Below are positions 7,762 to 16,384 of a DNA stretch of 64,000 nt, in pieces (within the stretch, counting starts at the first letter, position 1; every line of letters begins with the position of its first letter). Location of the stretch: the NCBI GenBank assembly GCA_008933735.1, contig WBUL01000006.1, positions 1 through 64,000 on the forward strand, written 5' to 3'. The translations under genes and the position numbers were made by a program. A model generated the notes under the pieces. That model ran no database searches. It was not told the DNA's origin and was given only the letters and a program-made list of their open reading frames with translations. The DNA comes from Anaerolineae bacterium (GTDB lineage: Bacteria; Chloroflexota; Anaerolineae; Aggregatilineales; J027).

Positions 7762-8681
7762 TGACCGACGCCGCCCTGCAACGCACCCTGACATCACTTG
7801 AAGGGCTGTCTATTGCGGACAGCCTGGGTGGTTTCTTCGAGGGATTTGGAGCATCCAGCATCCATTTTTACATTCATTCTCGCCAGCTTCCTAACCCACC
7901 CTGGCATTTTACCGATGATACCAATATGGCACTGTCTGTTGTGTCCATCTTGCGGCAGTGCGGCGAAATTCACCAGGACAAATTGGCACGCAGTTTTGGG
8001 GAGCACTTCGACAGCACCCGGGGTTACGGCCTTGGCGCACGGGCGCTGCTCTCCAGGATACAACTGGGAGCCTATTGGCGCAGCTTAGCCTCAGAAATGT
8101 TTGGGGGAGCAGGGTCATATGGCAACGGCGGGGCGATGCGGGTTGCCCCGATAGGGGCATTTTTCGCAAATGACCTCGGGGCGGTGGTTAAGAATGCCCG
8201 CCTGTCCGCTGAAATCACCCATTCCCATCTGGAAGGTATTGCTGGCGCTGTCGCCGTCGCGGTTGCAGCCGCCATTGCTGTGCAGTCACGTGAAAAAGGA
8301 TATTCCCCCCCGCATAGGGCATTTCTGGAACAGGTAATTGTGCATGTGCCGGAAGGCAAGGTTCGCCAGGGCATCCTGAAAGCTATCGAAATCGGCGAAA
8401 AGGTCGAAGTGAAGTCGGCAGCAGAAATCCTGGGCAATGGCAGTTTCATTTCCGCTCAGGATACCGTACCATTTGCGTTGTGGAATGCGGCCCGGCATCT
8501 TGATAATTACGAAGAAGCTATCTGGACAACGCTCAGCGCTGGCGGGGATGCGGACACAACGGCTGCAATTGTAGGGGGAATTGTGGTACTCTATGCAGGT
8601 CTTGACAGTATTCCCCAGGCGTGGCGCGAGCGACGTGAACCCCTGCCCGCCTGGTATCTTGAGGAAACTACGCCGGAATAA
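7761..8681 (+). CDS. ADP-ribosylglycohydrolase family protein (ARH/DraG-like)
   Basis: A 306-residue member of the ADP-ribosylglycohydrolase family, which removes ADP-ribose from proteins or small molecules with a binuclear Mg/Mn site. Both metal motifs are visible: FTDDTNM near residue 52 and GGDADTTAAIVGGI near the C-terminus. I chose the ATG at 7761, whose first base is the last base of the upstream TGA; a GTG one codon earlier is also possible. It is followed 3 bases later by proB. The substrate is unknown, and I see no ADP-ribosyltransferase nearby. Confidence 0.88.
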   Translation: MTDAALQRTLTSLEGLSIADSLGGFFEGFGASSIHFYIHSRQLPNPPWHFTDDTNMALSVVSILRQCGEIHQDKLARSFGEHFDSTRGYGLGARALLSRIQLGAYWRSLASEMFGGAGSYGNGGAMRVAPIGAFFANDLGAVVKNARLSAEITHSHLEGIAGAVAVAVAAAIAVQSREKGYSPPHRAFLEQVIVHVPEGKVRQGILKAIEIGEKVEVKSAAEILGNGSFISAQDTVPFALWNAARHLDNYEEAIWTTLSAGGDADTTAAIVGGIVVLYAGLDSIPQAWRERREPLPAWYLEETTPE

Positions 8682-8684
8682 CCC

Positions 8685-9806
8685 ATGCCCAGAACCATTG
8701 TGGTCAAAGTAGGTACGAGTACCCTGACCCAGGCGACCCGACATCTCTCCAAGCCCATCATGCTCGAAATTGTAAGGCAGGTAGCTGTCCTTCATCATGA
8801 AGGGCATCGGATGATTCTCGTTACATCTGGGGCGATGGCCGCCGGGCGCGAACAGCTTAAACAAAATGGTTTCCCAGCTTTTCTGCCAGTCAAGCAGATG
8901 CTGTGCGCGGTAGGCCAGAGCCAGCTCATGAGGCTCTACAGCGATTTGTTTGGCCTGTATGAAGTACAGGTCGGGCAGGTGCTGGTCACAGGTGACGATT
9001 TAAGACGCAACCGCACCCGCTATCTCAACGCACGCGATACGCTGAATACCCTCCTGGCTTACCAGGTTGTGCCCATTATCAATGAAAATGACACTGTTGC
9101 TGTTGATGAAATCAAAGTCGGGGATAACGACAACTTATCCGCGTTGATTGCCAGTATCGTCAACGCAGATTTACTGCTCCTGCTGACGGATCGTGAAGGG
9201 TTATATGACAAAGATCCCCGCCAGTTTCCTGATGCTAAACGGGTTGAAGTTGTTACCCAGATAAACGATACCATTCGCAGCAGTGCTAACGGTCATTCTT
9301 CCAGTGGGCTTGGCATCGGCGGGATGCAAACAAAAATCCAGGCGGCAGAACTGGCCGGACGAAGCGGGATTGAAACCGTCATCGGCAATGGTTCAACGCG
9401 GGATATTATTTTGCGGATCGTCAATGGGGAGTCGCTGGGCACCCGCTTTTTACCGTCCGCCCCGCGAGTCGAAAGCCGTAAACGCTGGCTGCTCTCCGAA
9501 CCGGCCCAGGGGAAATTGATGGTTGACAGTGGTGCGGTCAAGGTTCTGTTTAAGAATGGGGCCAGTCTGCTTCCGGTAGGTGTGCGCCAGGTTGAGGGAC
9601 AGTTTCCTCGTGGTGCGATTGTGGCAGTGGAAGATTTTGATGGTAATAAGCTGGCACATGGATTGACCAACTACGACAGCGATGAACTGCGCCGTCTATG
9701 TGGGGTCAAATCCGACCAGATCGAGATGGTTTTGGGCTACACTTACGGAGATGAGGCCGTTCATCGAGATAATTTAGCGTTGTTGCAAAGAGAAAAAAAT
9801 CAATGA
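8685..9806 (+). CDS. proB: Glutamate 5-kinase
   Basis: A 373-residue ProB, which phosphorylates glutamate to gamma-glutamyl phosphate in the first step of proline synthesis. The amino-acid kinase domain begins VVKVGTSTLTQ and includes VTSGAMAAGRE, NENDTVAVDE and DNDNLSALIA. The C-terminal third (about 278-365) is the PUA domain typical of full-length ProB. The stop codon overlaps the proA start by 4 bases, the usual proBA operon. Confidence 0.97.
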   Translation: MPRTIVVKVGTSTLTQATRHLSKPIMLEIVRQVAVLHHEGHRMILVTSGAMAAGREQLKQNGFPAFLPVKQMLCAVGQSQLMRLYSDLFGLYEVQVGQVLVTGDDLRRNRTRYLNARDTLNTLLAYQVVPIINENDTVAVDEIKVGDNDNLSALIASIVNADLLLLLTDREGLYDKDPRQFPDAKRVEVVTQINDTIRSSANGHSSSGLGIGGMQTKIQAAELAGRSGIETVIGNGSTRDIILRIVNGESLGTRFLPSAPRVESRKRWLLSEPAQGKLMVDSGAVKVLFKNGASLLPVGVRQVEGQFPRGAIVAVEDFDGNKLAHGLTNYDSDELRRLCGVKSDQIEMVLGYTYGDEAVHRDNLALLQREKNQ

Positions 9807-11044
9807 TTGACATGGAAGCCATCGGCAAACGGGCCAAACGTGCCGCCCGCCACCTGCGGGGATTCGATACTGAATCCAAAAACTGCGCCCTCCTTGCCAT
9901 CGCGGATGCGCTGCATGAACACCGCGACACCATACTGGCCGAAAACGCCACAGATATGGCGGCAGGTCAGGCAGCCGGCACAAGCAAAGCGATGCTTGAT
10001 CGCTTGAATCTCAACGGTCGTCTGGAGGGTATTATCGCAGATGTACGCAAAGTTGCAGAACTCCCCGACCCGGTAGGAGAAGAATTTGAGGAAAAAAACC
10101 TGCCCAATGGCCTGCATGTTCGCAAGCGTCGTGTTCCGATTGGCGTTCTTGGTGTGATCTACGAATCCCGCCCCAATGTGACCGTGGATGTAACCGCCCT
10201 GGCTCTCAAAACCAGTAATGCGGTCATTCTGCGCGGAGGTTCAGATAATCTCCACAGCAACATCGCGCTCGTGGACGCGATTCAGGCGGGTATGAAAAAG
10301 GTCGGGTTTCCGGCGGAAGCAGTCCAGCTCATTCGTGATACTGACCGCCGTTATGTCGGTGAACTTCTGAAATTGCACAAGTATGTCGATATGATTATCC
10401 CGCGCGGCGGGAATGCGCTGCACGAATTTTGCCGCCAGAACAGCACGATTCCGGTTATTACAGGGGGGATTGGCATTTGCCATCTCTTTGTGGATGACTC
10501 TGCGGATGTGCCGGGGGCATTGGAAGTGATCTACAATGCCAAGACTCAGCGCCCATCCGTCTGCAATGCGCTGGACACGGTGCTGGTACATGAAAAAATT
10601 GCTGAAACTTTTGTCCCTCAGATCATTCAACGGCTGTCCGGGGTGCACTTCAAGCTTGATGAATCACTGGCTCAGTTTGCCAATGGAGATGCTGAACTGG
10701 CCCAGGAAGGCGATTGGGATACGGAATGGCTGGATTTAATTCTGGGAATCAAGGTCGTAAAAAATCTTGACGAGGCTGTCCAACACATCGAAACTCATGG
10801 CACTGCCCACTCAGATGGTATCCTGACACAGAATATGCAGAACGCAGAAAAATTCCTGAATGAGGTAGATTCGGCGGCAGTGTATGTGAACGCTTCGACC
10901 CGTTTTACGGATGGCTCAGCGCTGGGATTAGGGGCGGAAATTGCCATCAGTACGCAGAAACTCCATGCGCGGGGGCCAATGGCGCTGACCGAATTAACCA
11001 CCTATAAATGGATTATCGAGGGAGATAACCACGTCCGTCCATAA
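9803..11044 (+). CDS. proA: Gamma-glutamyl phosphate reductase
   Basis: A 413-residue ProA, an NADPH-dependent aldehyde-dehydrogenase-fold enzyme that reduces gamma-glutamyl phosphate to glutamate semialdehyde. Recognisable stretches are PIGVLGVIYESRPNVTVD, NAVILRGGSD, VITGGIGICHLFVD and the catalytic-cysteine region AKTQRPSVCNALDTVLVH. The length matches the family. The start overlaps proB by 4 bases. A hairpin follows the stop codon. Confidence 0.97.
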   Translation: MIDMEAIGKRAKRAARHLRGFDTESKNCALLAIADALHEHRDTILAENATDMAAGQAAGTSKAMLDRLNLNGRLEGIIADVRKVAELPDPVGEEFEEKNLPNGLHVRKRRVPIGVLGVIYESRPNVTVDVTALALKTSNAVILRGGSDNLHSNIALVDAIQAGMKKVGFPAEAVQLIRDTDRRYVGELLKLHKYVDMIIPRGGNALHEFCRQNSTIPVITGGIGICHLFVDDSADVPGALEVIYNAKTQRPSVCNALDTVLVHEKIAETFVPQIIQRLSGVHFKLDESLAQFANGDAELAQEGDWDTEWLDLILGIKVVKNLDEAVQHIETHGTAHSDGILTQNMQNAEKFLNEVDSAAVYVNASTRFTDGSALGLGAEIAISTQKLHARGPMALTELTTYKWIIEGDNHVRP

Positions 11045-11052
11045 ATACAGAA

Positions 11053-11072
11053 AAGGGGCGATAAAGCCCCTT
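11053..11072 (-). terminator. Intrinsic terminator of tRNA-Val
   Basis: AAGGGGC and GCCCCTT form a 7-bp stem with a six-base loop. On the minus strand it is followed by a TTTTCTGTATTT tract, so it mainly serves the tRNA-Val gene. It also lies 8 bases after proA and may stop that transcript too. Confidence 0.65.
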
Positions 11073-11076
11073 GCAG

Positions 11077-11153
11077 TGGTGGGATGTAGAGGACTTGAAC
11101 CTCTGACCTCTTCGATGTCAACGAAGCGCTCTAGCCAACTGAGCTAACACCCC
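11077..11153 (-). tRNA. tRNA-Val (GAC)
   Basis: The minus strand folds into a complete cloverleaf with acceptor GGGGTGT/ACATCCC (one G-T pair), D-arm GCTC/GAGC, anticodon stem CTTCG/CGAAG around TTGACAT, and T-arm AGAGG/CCTCT with TTCAAGT. The anticodon GAC reads Val GUC/GUU. The 3' CCA is encoded. Confidence 0.96.
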
Positions 11154-11167
11154 GTTTGTTTTGTATG

Positions 11168-11196
11168 ATTATAGGTGGCTTTACGCGGGTTGGCAA
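11168..11196 (-). promoter_or_regulatory. Promoter of tRNA-Val
   Basis: On the minus strand, TTGCCA (11196-11191) and TATAAT (11173-11168) are spaced by 17 bases. The -10 box ends 14 bases before the tRNA 5' end. Confidence 0.7.
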
Positions 11197-11231
11197 TAGT
11201 ATTTTTCCGCAGATTTATACCTGTGCTATGC

Positions 11232-11237
11232 TATAAT
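11232..11237 (+). promoter_or_regulatory. Possible -10 box of the moxR operon
   Basis: TATAAT on the plus strand, 36 bases before the moxR start codon. No good -35 hexamer is seen at 16-18 bases upstream, so the call rests on the -10 element alone. Confidence 0.3.
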
Positions 11238-11273
11238 GGCAATCACCCGATATATGCTAGGATTTAATCCCCG

Positions 11274-12230
11274 ATGAATATAGGCCAATCAGTCGCCCAA
11301 CGACTCGTTGAAAATGTCTCCCGTGTGATCATCGGTAAACATCGTGAAATCAGGCTCATTGTGATCGGCTTTTTGTGCCAGGGACATATCTTACTGGAAG
11401 ATGTTCCCGGCGTAGGTAAAACCGTCCTGTCTAAGGCCCTGGCGGCGTCGATTGGCGCTGAGTTCAAGCGCTTACAGTTTACGCCCGATATGCTGCCTTC
11501 CGATGTCACCGGTGTTTCGATTTTTAACCAGCGATCTGGTGAATTTGAGTTCCGTCCTGGCCCTATCTTCGCGCAAATTGTGCTGGCGGACGAGATCAAC
11601 CGTGCCACCCCCAAAACTCAGGCGGCGCTGCTGGAAGCAATGGAAGAACAGCAGGTCACCGTAGACGGAAACACCTACAAACTCAGCAGCCCCTTTCTGG
11701 TCATGGCAACCCAGAACCCAATTGAGTATGAAGGCACATTTCCCCTGCCCGAAGCTCAGCTAGACCGCTTTTTTATGCGAGTGCATCTGGGATATCCCAA
11801 GCCCGCAGAAGAGATCACGATGCTCGAATCGCAGCAGATCAATCACCCCCTGGCAGAGCTGCGAAAAGTGGTGCCGGTGGAAGAACTTCTCCATGCACAG
11901 CGGGCCGTGCGCGAGATTTATTCCAACTACGACATCAAACAGTACATCGTGAATCTGGTCACGGCCACCCGCAGCCACCCGGATGTCTATCTGGGGGCAA
12001 GTCCACGCGGCGCGATTGCGCTGTTCCGCACCGCCCAGGCCAACGCCGCGCTTGAAGGGCGTGACTATGTGATTCCCGACGATATTAAGGCGATGGCTGA
12101 ATCCACGCTGGCGCATCGCATCATTATGGGGCCGTCGGCACGCATCAAGGAAATTTCGTCACGCAGTGTGGTGCAGCAAATTCTCGCATCCATTCCAATT
12201 CCGGGGGCAACAGTAGGCGCTCGTTATTAA
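11274..12230 (+). CDS. MoxR family AAA+ ATPase
   Basis: A 318-residue MoxR-type AAA+ ATPase, a class of chaperone that matures metalloenzymes or secreted/membrane complexes. Walker A is EDVPGVGKT, Walker B is [24 protein letters not shown], and the sensor region [22 protein letters not shown] is fully conserved. It is followed without a gap by a DUF58 protein, the classic MoxR-DUF58 pair, and then by a TPR protein. The client in this organism is unknown. Confidence 0.95.
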   Translation: MNIGQSVAQRLVENVSRVIIGKHREIRLIVIGFLCQGHILLEDVPGVGKTVLSKALAASIGAEFKRLQFTPDMLPSDVTGVSIFNQRSGEFEFRPGPIFAQIVLADEINRATPKTQAALLEAMEEQQVTVDGNTYKLSSPFLVMATQNPIEYEGTFPLPEAQLDRFFMRVHLGYPKPAEEITMLESQQINHPLAELRKVVPVEELLHAQRAVREIYSNYDIKQYIVNLVTATRSHPDVYLGASPRGAIALFRTAQANAALEGRDYVIPDDIKAMAESTLAHRIIMGPSARIKEISSRSVVQQILASIPIPGATVGARY

Positions 12231-13496
12231 ATGTCAAACCGTCGCAATTCGATCTATATGTTGATTATCGTTTGTCTGGTCGCTGGTTTTGTGACCGGCA
12301 AATCCTTTTTTTTCAACCTGGTTTATGTGTTTGTGCTGCTGTTGATCGGTGCGTTTTTCTGGTCATGGGCTGCTGTAAACTGGGTCAGAGTAGGCCGCCA
12401 GACGCCGGCCCGTCGTGCTCAGGTCGGACGCATTTTTGACGAGCATTTCCGGGTGCAAAATACGGCTATTTTCCCCAAACTCTGGCTCGAAGTCCGCGAC
12501 CATTCGACGCTGCCGAATCACAATGCAAGTCATGTGGTGCCGACGATGTTTCCCGCGCAGCGGTATCGGTGGGAAGCAAATACTCTGTGTATTCTACGTG
12601 GGCAGTTCACGCTGGGCCCCATGACCATCAACAGCGGCGATCCATTCGGGCTGTTCCAGTTCCCGCGCCATATCAAAGCAACTTCCCGCATCATCGTTTA
12701 CCCTGCCACCGTGCCGATTTACGAATTTGCCGCCCCAATCGGACGTTTGACAGGCGGCCAGGCCGTGCGCCGCCGCACCTACGAGGTCACGACGAATGCT
12801 GCTGGGGTGAGGGAATATGCGCCGGGCGACAGCATGAACCGGATCCACTGGAAAACCACTGCCCGGCGAGGCAAGTTAATGGTCAAGGATTTTGAGCTCG
12901 ATCCCCTTTCTGATGTGTGGATTTTTATTGATATGGATCGTAATGCACGGGTTGATGCCCCACCGGGAGCCGCCAGCGATTATCAGGCCAACGGGGGATG
13001 GCATTTGCTCCCGAATACAGAAGAATATACGGTGACCTGTGCCGCTTCGATCAGCGAATACTTTATAGACAAAGGGCGGGCCCTGGGGCTGGTGGCTTAT
13101 ACCCCGTTCCGCGAAATGATCCAGCCTGACAGAGGCGACCGGCAGCTTACCCGTATTTTAGAACTGCTGGCGCTGGCGAAAAGCGAAACCAGTGTCCCGA
13201 TGCGGCAGATGCTGGCGATAGACGCTCCCCTGATCGGGCGTGGCAACACGCTCATTATTATCACAGCCAGCCCCGATCCCGGTTGGATCATTGAAGCCGA
13301 TGTCCTGAGGCGACGTGGGCTGCATGTCATCGCGGTCATGATTGACCCGTCCAGTTTTGGCGCAGTTCAGTTCAATTTTATGGAGTTTCAGATTAAGGCC
13401 GAAAACATGGGAATCGTAGTCTATCCCATTAAACTCCATGATGATCTGACGAATGCGCTCAGTTACACCCCTGCCGTTCGTCCAGTGTTAGGATAA
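12231..13496 (+). CDS. DUF58 domain-containing membrane protein
   Basis: A 421-residue DUF58 protein. Two hydrophobic segments lie near the N-terminus (about 9-50). The DUF58 signature EYAPGDSMNRIHWKTTARR is at about residues 195-213, followed by a von Willebrand A-like fold (VWIFIDMD). It is the standard partner of MoxR ATPases, and its first base follows the moxR stop codon directly. No transglutaminase-like gene follows, unlike many such clusters; a TPR gene does instead. Confidence 0.9.
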   Translation: MSNRRNSIYMLIIVCLVAGFVTGKSFFFNLVYVFVLLLIGAFFWSWAAVNWVRVGRQTPARRAQVGRIFDEHFRVQNTAIFPKLWLEVRDHSTLPNHNASHVVPTMFPAQRYRWEANTLCILRGQFTLGPMTINSGDPFGLFQFPRHIKATSRIIVYPATVPIYEFAAPIGRLTGGQAVRRRTYEVTTNAAGVREYAPGDSMNRIHWKTTARRGKLMVKDFELDPLSDVWIFIDMDRNARVDAPPGAASDYQANGGWHLLPNTEEYTVTCAASISEYFIDKGRALGLVAYTPFREMIQPDRGDRQLTRILELLALAKSETSVPMRQMLAIDAPLIGRGNTLIIITASPDPGWIIEADVLRRRGLHVIAVMIDPSSFGAVQFNFMEFQIKAENMGIVVYPIKLHDDLTNALSYTPAVRPVLG

Positions 13497-13502
13497 TTAA
13501 GG

Positions 13503-14174
13503 ATGTACGAAAATCCCAATGATGAACCCATTCTGGTCGCTGTCCGCAATTATCTGGAGGATGCTGAGCGCAAACTGCATCTGCGTGATTTCGAGGGAGC
13601 ATTCGCCAGCGTGGAGCGGGCACTCAAGACAGCCCGTGACCAGGAAAATACCCCTTCTCTTGCCGCAGCCTACTATGGCAAAGCGGCGGTAATCTGGGGC
13701 AGTGGTGGCAGCTCTGAAGAAGCGCACCGCTATGCAAGCCTTGCCGCACAGCATTCCAGGCCAGACTCAGAGACCGATCTGATGATTCGCACCCTGATTG
13801 CCCGCATCAAGGCCGCCCGCCAGAATTTTGATGCCGCCATCGTGATTAACGAAGATTTGTTGAACTACTATAAGCGAGAAAATCGGCTGGATGGTCAGGC
13901 AAATGTCTTACGCAGTCTGGGCGATATTCACCGGGCCAAAGGGGAATATGAACGTGCGCGGGAACGCTATCTTCTGGGGCTCGCTATTTTTTCTTTTCTG
14001 GAAGATCCGTTAAATCATGCAGGCCTGCTGCTGAGTCTGGGTTCGTTGATGTACGAAACCCAGGACTTTGACCAGGCCAAACGCTACTGGTTGGAAGCGC
14101 GGTCGATTGCGGAAGGCAGTGGCTTCCGCGATATTGTGGATAAAGTTGATACAGCAATCAAAGAGCTTTTATGA
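13503..14174 (+). CDS. Tetratricopeptide repeat protein
   Basis: A 223-residue soluble protein of helical TPR-like repeats, such as ALKTARDQENTPSLAAAYYG, RSLGDIHRAKGEYERARERY and LLLSLGSLMYETQDFDQAKR. TPRs mediate protein-protein contacts. It is encoded 6 bases after the DUF58 gene and overlaps the following oxidase gene by 4 bases, so it may be the adaptor in the MoxR-DUF58 module (inference). Confidence 0.8.
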   Translation: MYENPNDEPILVAVRNYLEDAERKLHLRDFEGAFASVERALKTARDQENTPSLAAAYYGKAAVIWGSGGSSEEAHRYASLAAQHSRPDSETDLMIRTLIARIKAARQNFDAAIVINEDLLNYYKRENRLDGQANVLRSLGDIHRAKGEYERARERYLLGLAIFSFLEDPLNHAGLLLSLGSLMYETQDFDQAKRYWLEARSIAEGSGFRDIVDKVDTAIKELL

Positions 14175-15295
14175 ATTTTGACGCGATTGTCATCGGCGCG
14201 GGCGCGATGGGCAGTGCCGCCGCCTACTATCTCTCCAGATCCGGCCAGAAAACGTTGCTGCTGGAACAGTTCCATATAGATCATCAACTGGGGAGCTCGC
14301 ACGGCTACTCGCGGATTATCCGCTATGCTTACGCCCATCCTGTCTATATCAGGATGGCAAAGATGGTATATCCCCTATGGCAAGCATTGGAAGCCGAAGC
14401 TGAAGAAACCCTGTATATCAAAACGGGCGGGTTGGATTTTGCGAAGGCCGATAATGTTCATTTTCTGGCAACCCGCCAGGCAATGGCAGATTCCGGTGTA
14501 ATTTTCGAGGAACTTTCGCCACAGGAAGTGGCCTCTCGTTTTCCCCTGTTCCGTCTGGATGAAGACATGCGGGCGATTTACCAGGCGGACGCGGGAGCCC
14601 TGCGAGTCTCGCGCTGTGTCACCGCCCATGTACGGCTGGCGACCGAACGCTATGGGGCAACCTTCCTTGAAAATGTTACCGTCCACAACATTATCCCGTT
14701 TGCCAACAGTGTGACCGTTGAAACTTCGCAGGGGACCTTCAGCGCGGGGAGACTGGTGTTGGGAGCAGGGAGTTGGAGTCAACCCCTCCTGGCAAGACTC
14801 GGTGTTACGCTGCCTTTGGAGGTAATGCGTCAGCAGGTCGTTTTTTTCGATGTACCGCCTGAATATGGCGCCGATAGGGTGCCGATTTTCATCGCATGGG
14901 GCGACCCTCATTTTTATGGTATTGGGGATGTCGATCACACCGGGTTTAAATGTGCCCAACACTATGGGGGAGAGATCGTCACACCTGAAACCGTAATACG
15001 CACGGTCGATGAGTCCTATGTGGAACATATTCGGGCGTTCGCACGACGGCATCTGCCTGCTATCGCAGAAAATCCAATTTGTGAAGCCAGCGTGTGTCTG
15101 TACACGAACACGCCGGACGAGAATTTTGTGATTGACCACCACCCGCAGTATCCGCATATCGCATTTGGGGCAGGTTTTAGCGGACACGGCTTTAAATTTA
15201 GTACACTGGTGGGCAAAATGCTGGCAGATATTGCCAGCCAGCATCCTGTAGAGATAAATTTAGATTTGTTTCGGTCTGACCGTTTTAAAAAGTAG
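14171..15295 (+). CDS. FAD-dependent amine oxidase, sarcosine oxidase/N-methyltryptophan oxidase family
   Basis: A 374-residue flavoprotein of the monomeric sarcosine oxidase/SolA family, which oxidises N-methyl amino acids to the amino acid, formaldehyde and H2O2. The N-terminal dinucleotide motif is VIGAGAMGSAAAYYLSRSG. The cysteine expected to bind FAD covalently is present in VCLYTNTPDE, followed by the family motif GAGFSGHGFKFS. The start overlaps the TPR gene by 4 bases. The exact substrate cannot be read from the sequence. Confidence 0.88.
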   Translation: MNFDAIVIGAGAMGSAAAYYLSRSGQKTLLLEQFHIDHQLGSSHGYSRIIRYAYAHPVYIRMAKMVYPLWQALEAEAEETLYIKTGGLDFAKADNVHFLATRQAMADSGVIFEELSPQEVASRFPLFRLDEDMRAIYQADAGALRVSRCVTAHVRLATERYGATFLENVTVHNIIPFANSVTVETSQGTFSAGRLVLGAGSWSQPLLARLGVTLPLEVMRQQVVFFDVPPEYGADRVPIFIAWGDPHFYGIGDVDHTGFKCAQHYGGEIVTPETVIRTVDESYVEHIRAFARRHLPAIAENPICEASVCLYTNTPDENFVIDHHPQYPHIAFGAGFSGHGFKFSTLVGKMLADIASQHPVEINLDLFRSDRFKK

Positions 15296-15352
15296 CGGTT
15301 AACAGGTAAAATAGGACAGTTTGTGAACAGCCGTTCGATTTAAGGAGTTTTC

Positions 15353-16183
15353 ATGCGCGAAGTAACAATTGCCATCGTTCAGTTTTCCCCCAAGCTCGGT
15401 GAACCGGAAGAAAATCTGGTCAAAATGTCCGAGTTTGTGTCCAAGATTGCTTCGCAGCAAAAAGTGGACTTGATTGTTTTCCCTGAGCTTGCCACCAGCG
15501 GCTATGAACTGGGGGTAAAATCCACCGAAGTTGCCCAGCGTATCCCCGGCCCCACGGTAAATCTCATGTCGCAGCGCGCCTCCGAATACGGCGTGCATAT
15601 TGCGTTTGGCATGGTCTCAAAAGAAAAAGTTGAAAGCATCATTTTTAATTCCGCCGTACTGATTGGCCCGGATGGGGAGTTGGTCGGGTCGTATGACAAA
15701 ATGCACCTGCGCGGTGAGGAACGTATGGCCTTCCGCGAGGGATATAAACTGCCTGTGTTTGAAACCGAAACGATTGGTACAGTGGGAATGCTGCTGGGAT
15801 GGGATTTGGCCTTCCCGGAAACCGCTCGCAGTCTTGCGCTGGATGGCGCGGAATTGGTTATTAGCATGACCAACTGGGAAACCGCGCAGATGGAAGAGTA
15901 CCGCAGCTATGTTAAATCCCGCGCTTTTGAAAACTCGGTGTTTATGGTGGTGTCTAACCGGGTGGGCGAAGACGTAACCCTCAGTTTTGGCGGGGAAAGT
16001 ATGATTGTAGGGCCACGTGGCAAGGTCTATTCGTCGCTGGATGAGAAAACCGATGGCAAACCCAACGAAGGCTTCAGTGTTGCCCGTATTGACCTGGATG
16101 AAGTGCGGAAATACCGTGAGGAATTTCAATATTTGCAGGCGCGTCAACCAACCAATTATAAGTCAGTCGTAAAGCGTTACTAA
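15353..16183 (+). CDS. Carbon-nitrogen hydrolase (nitrilase) fold protein lacking the catalytic Cys
   Basis: A 276-residue nitrilase-superfamily protein. These enzymes cleave amides or nitriles with a Glu-Lys-Cys triad. The Glu (VFPELATSGY, E45) and Lys (YDKMHLRGEER, K116) are present, but the nucleophile position reads GMLLGWDLAFPE, with Gly149 (codon GGA at 15797-15799) where Cys is expected. The rest of the fold, including FENSVFMVVSNRVG and the SMIVGPRGKV strand, is well kept, so this is not a decaying gene. It may be a non-catalytic binding protein or use other chemistry. A small membrane protein follows after 3 bases. Confidence 0.85.
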   Translation: MREVTIAIVQFSPKLGEPEENLVKMSEFVSKIASQQKVDLIVFPELATSGYELGVKSTEVAQRIPGPTVNLMSQRASEYGVHIAFGMVSKEKVESIIFNSAVLIGPDGELVGSYDKMHLRGEERMAFREGYKLPVFETETIGTVGMLLGWDLAFPETARSLALDGAELVISMTNWETAQMEEYRSYVKSRAFENSVFMVVSNRVGEDVTLSFGGESMIVGPRGKVYSSLDEKTDGKPNEGFSVARIDLDEVRKYREEFQYLQARQPTNYKSVVKRY

Positions 16184-16186
16184 ATC

Positions 16187-16375
16187 ATGGAAGAAAAAAG
16201 TCCCCCCACAGTAGGCGCTCCTACCGAACTGGCAGAAGCGGAAGAAGTACCAGGATGGTTCGCCGGATTAGTTGAAGCTGTTATGGCTGGCCCGGTGATT
16301 CTTGCTTTCCTGTGCGGTGGGCTGCCAATGCTGCTGGCGATCTGTTACTGCATCGCCCAGTTGTTTTTCATCTAA
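16187..16375 (+). CDS. Small single-pass membrane protein
   Basis: A 62-residue protein of unknown function: an acidic N-terminal third (EEKSPPTVGAPTELAEAEE), then a hydrophobic C-terminal half (VMAGPVILAFLCGG onward) ending in ICYCIAQLFFI. It starts 3 bases after the nitrilase-like gene and ends 9 bases before the threonine aldolase, so it is part of the same transcript. It could be a membrane tether for the nitrilase-like protein (inference). Confidence 0.6.
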   Translation: MEEKSPPTVGAPTELAEAEEVPGWFAGLVEAVMAGPVILAFLCGGLPMLLAICYCIAQLFFI

Positions 16376-16384
16376 GGAACATGC

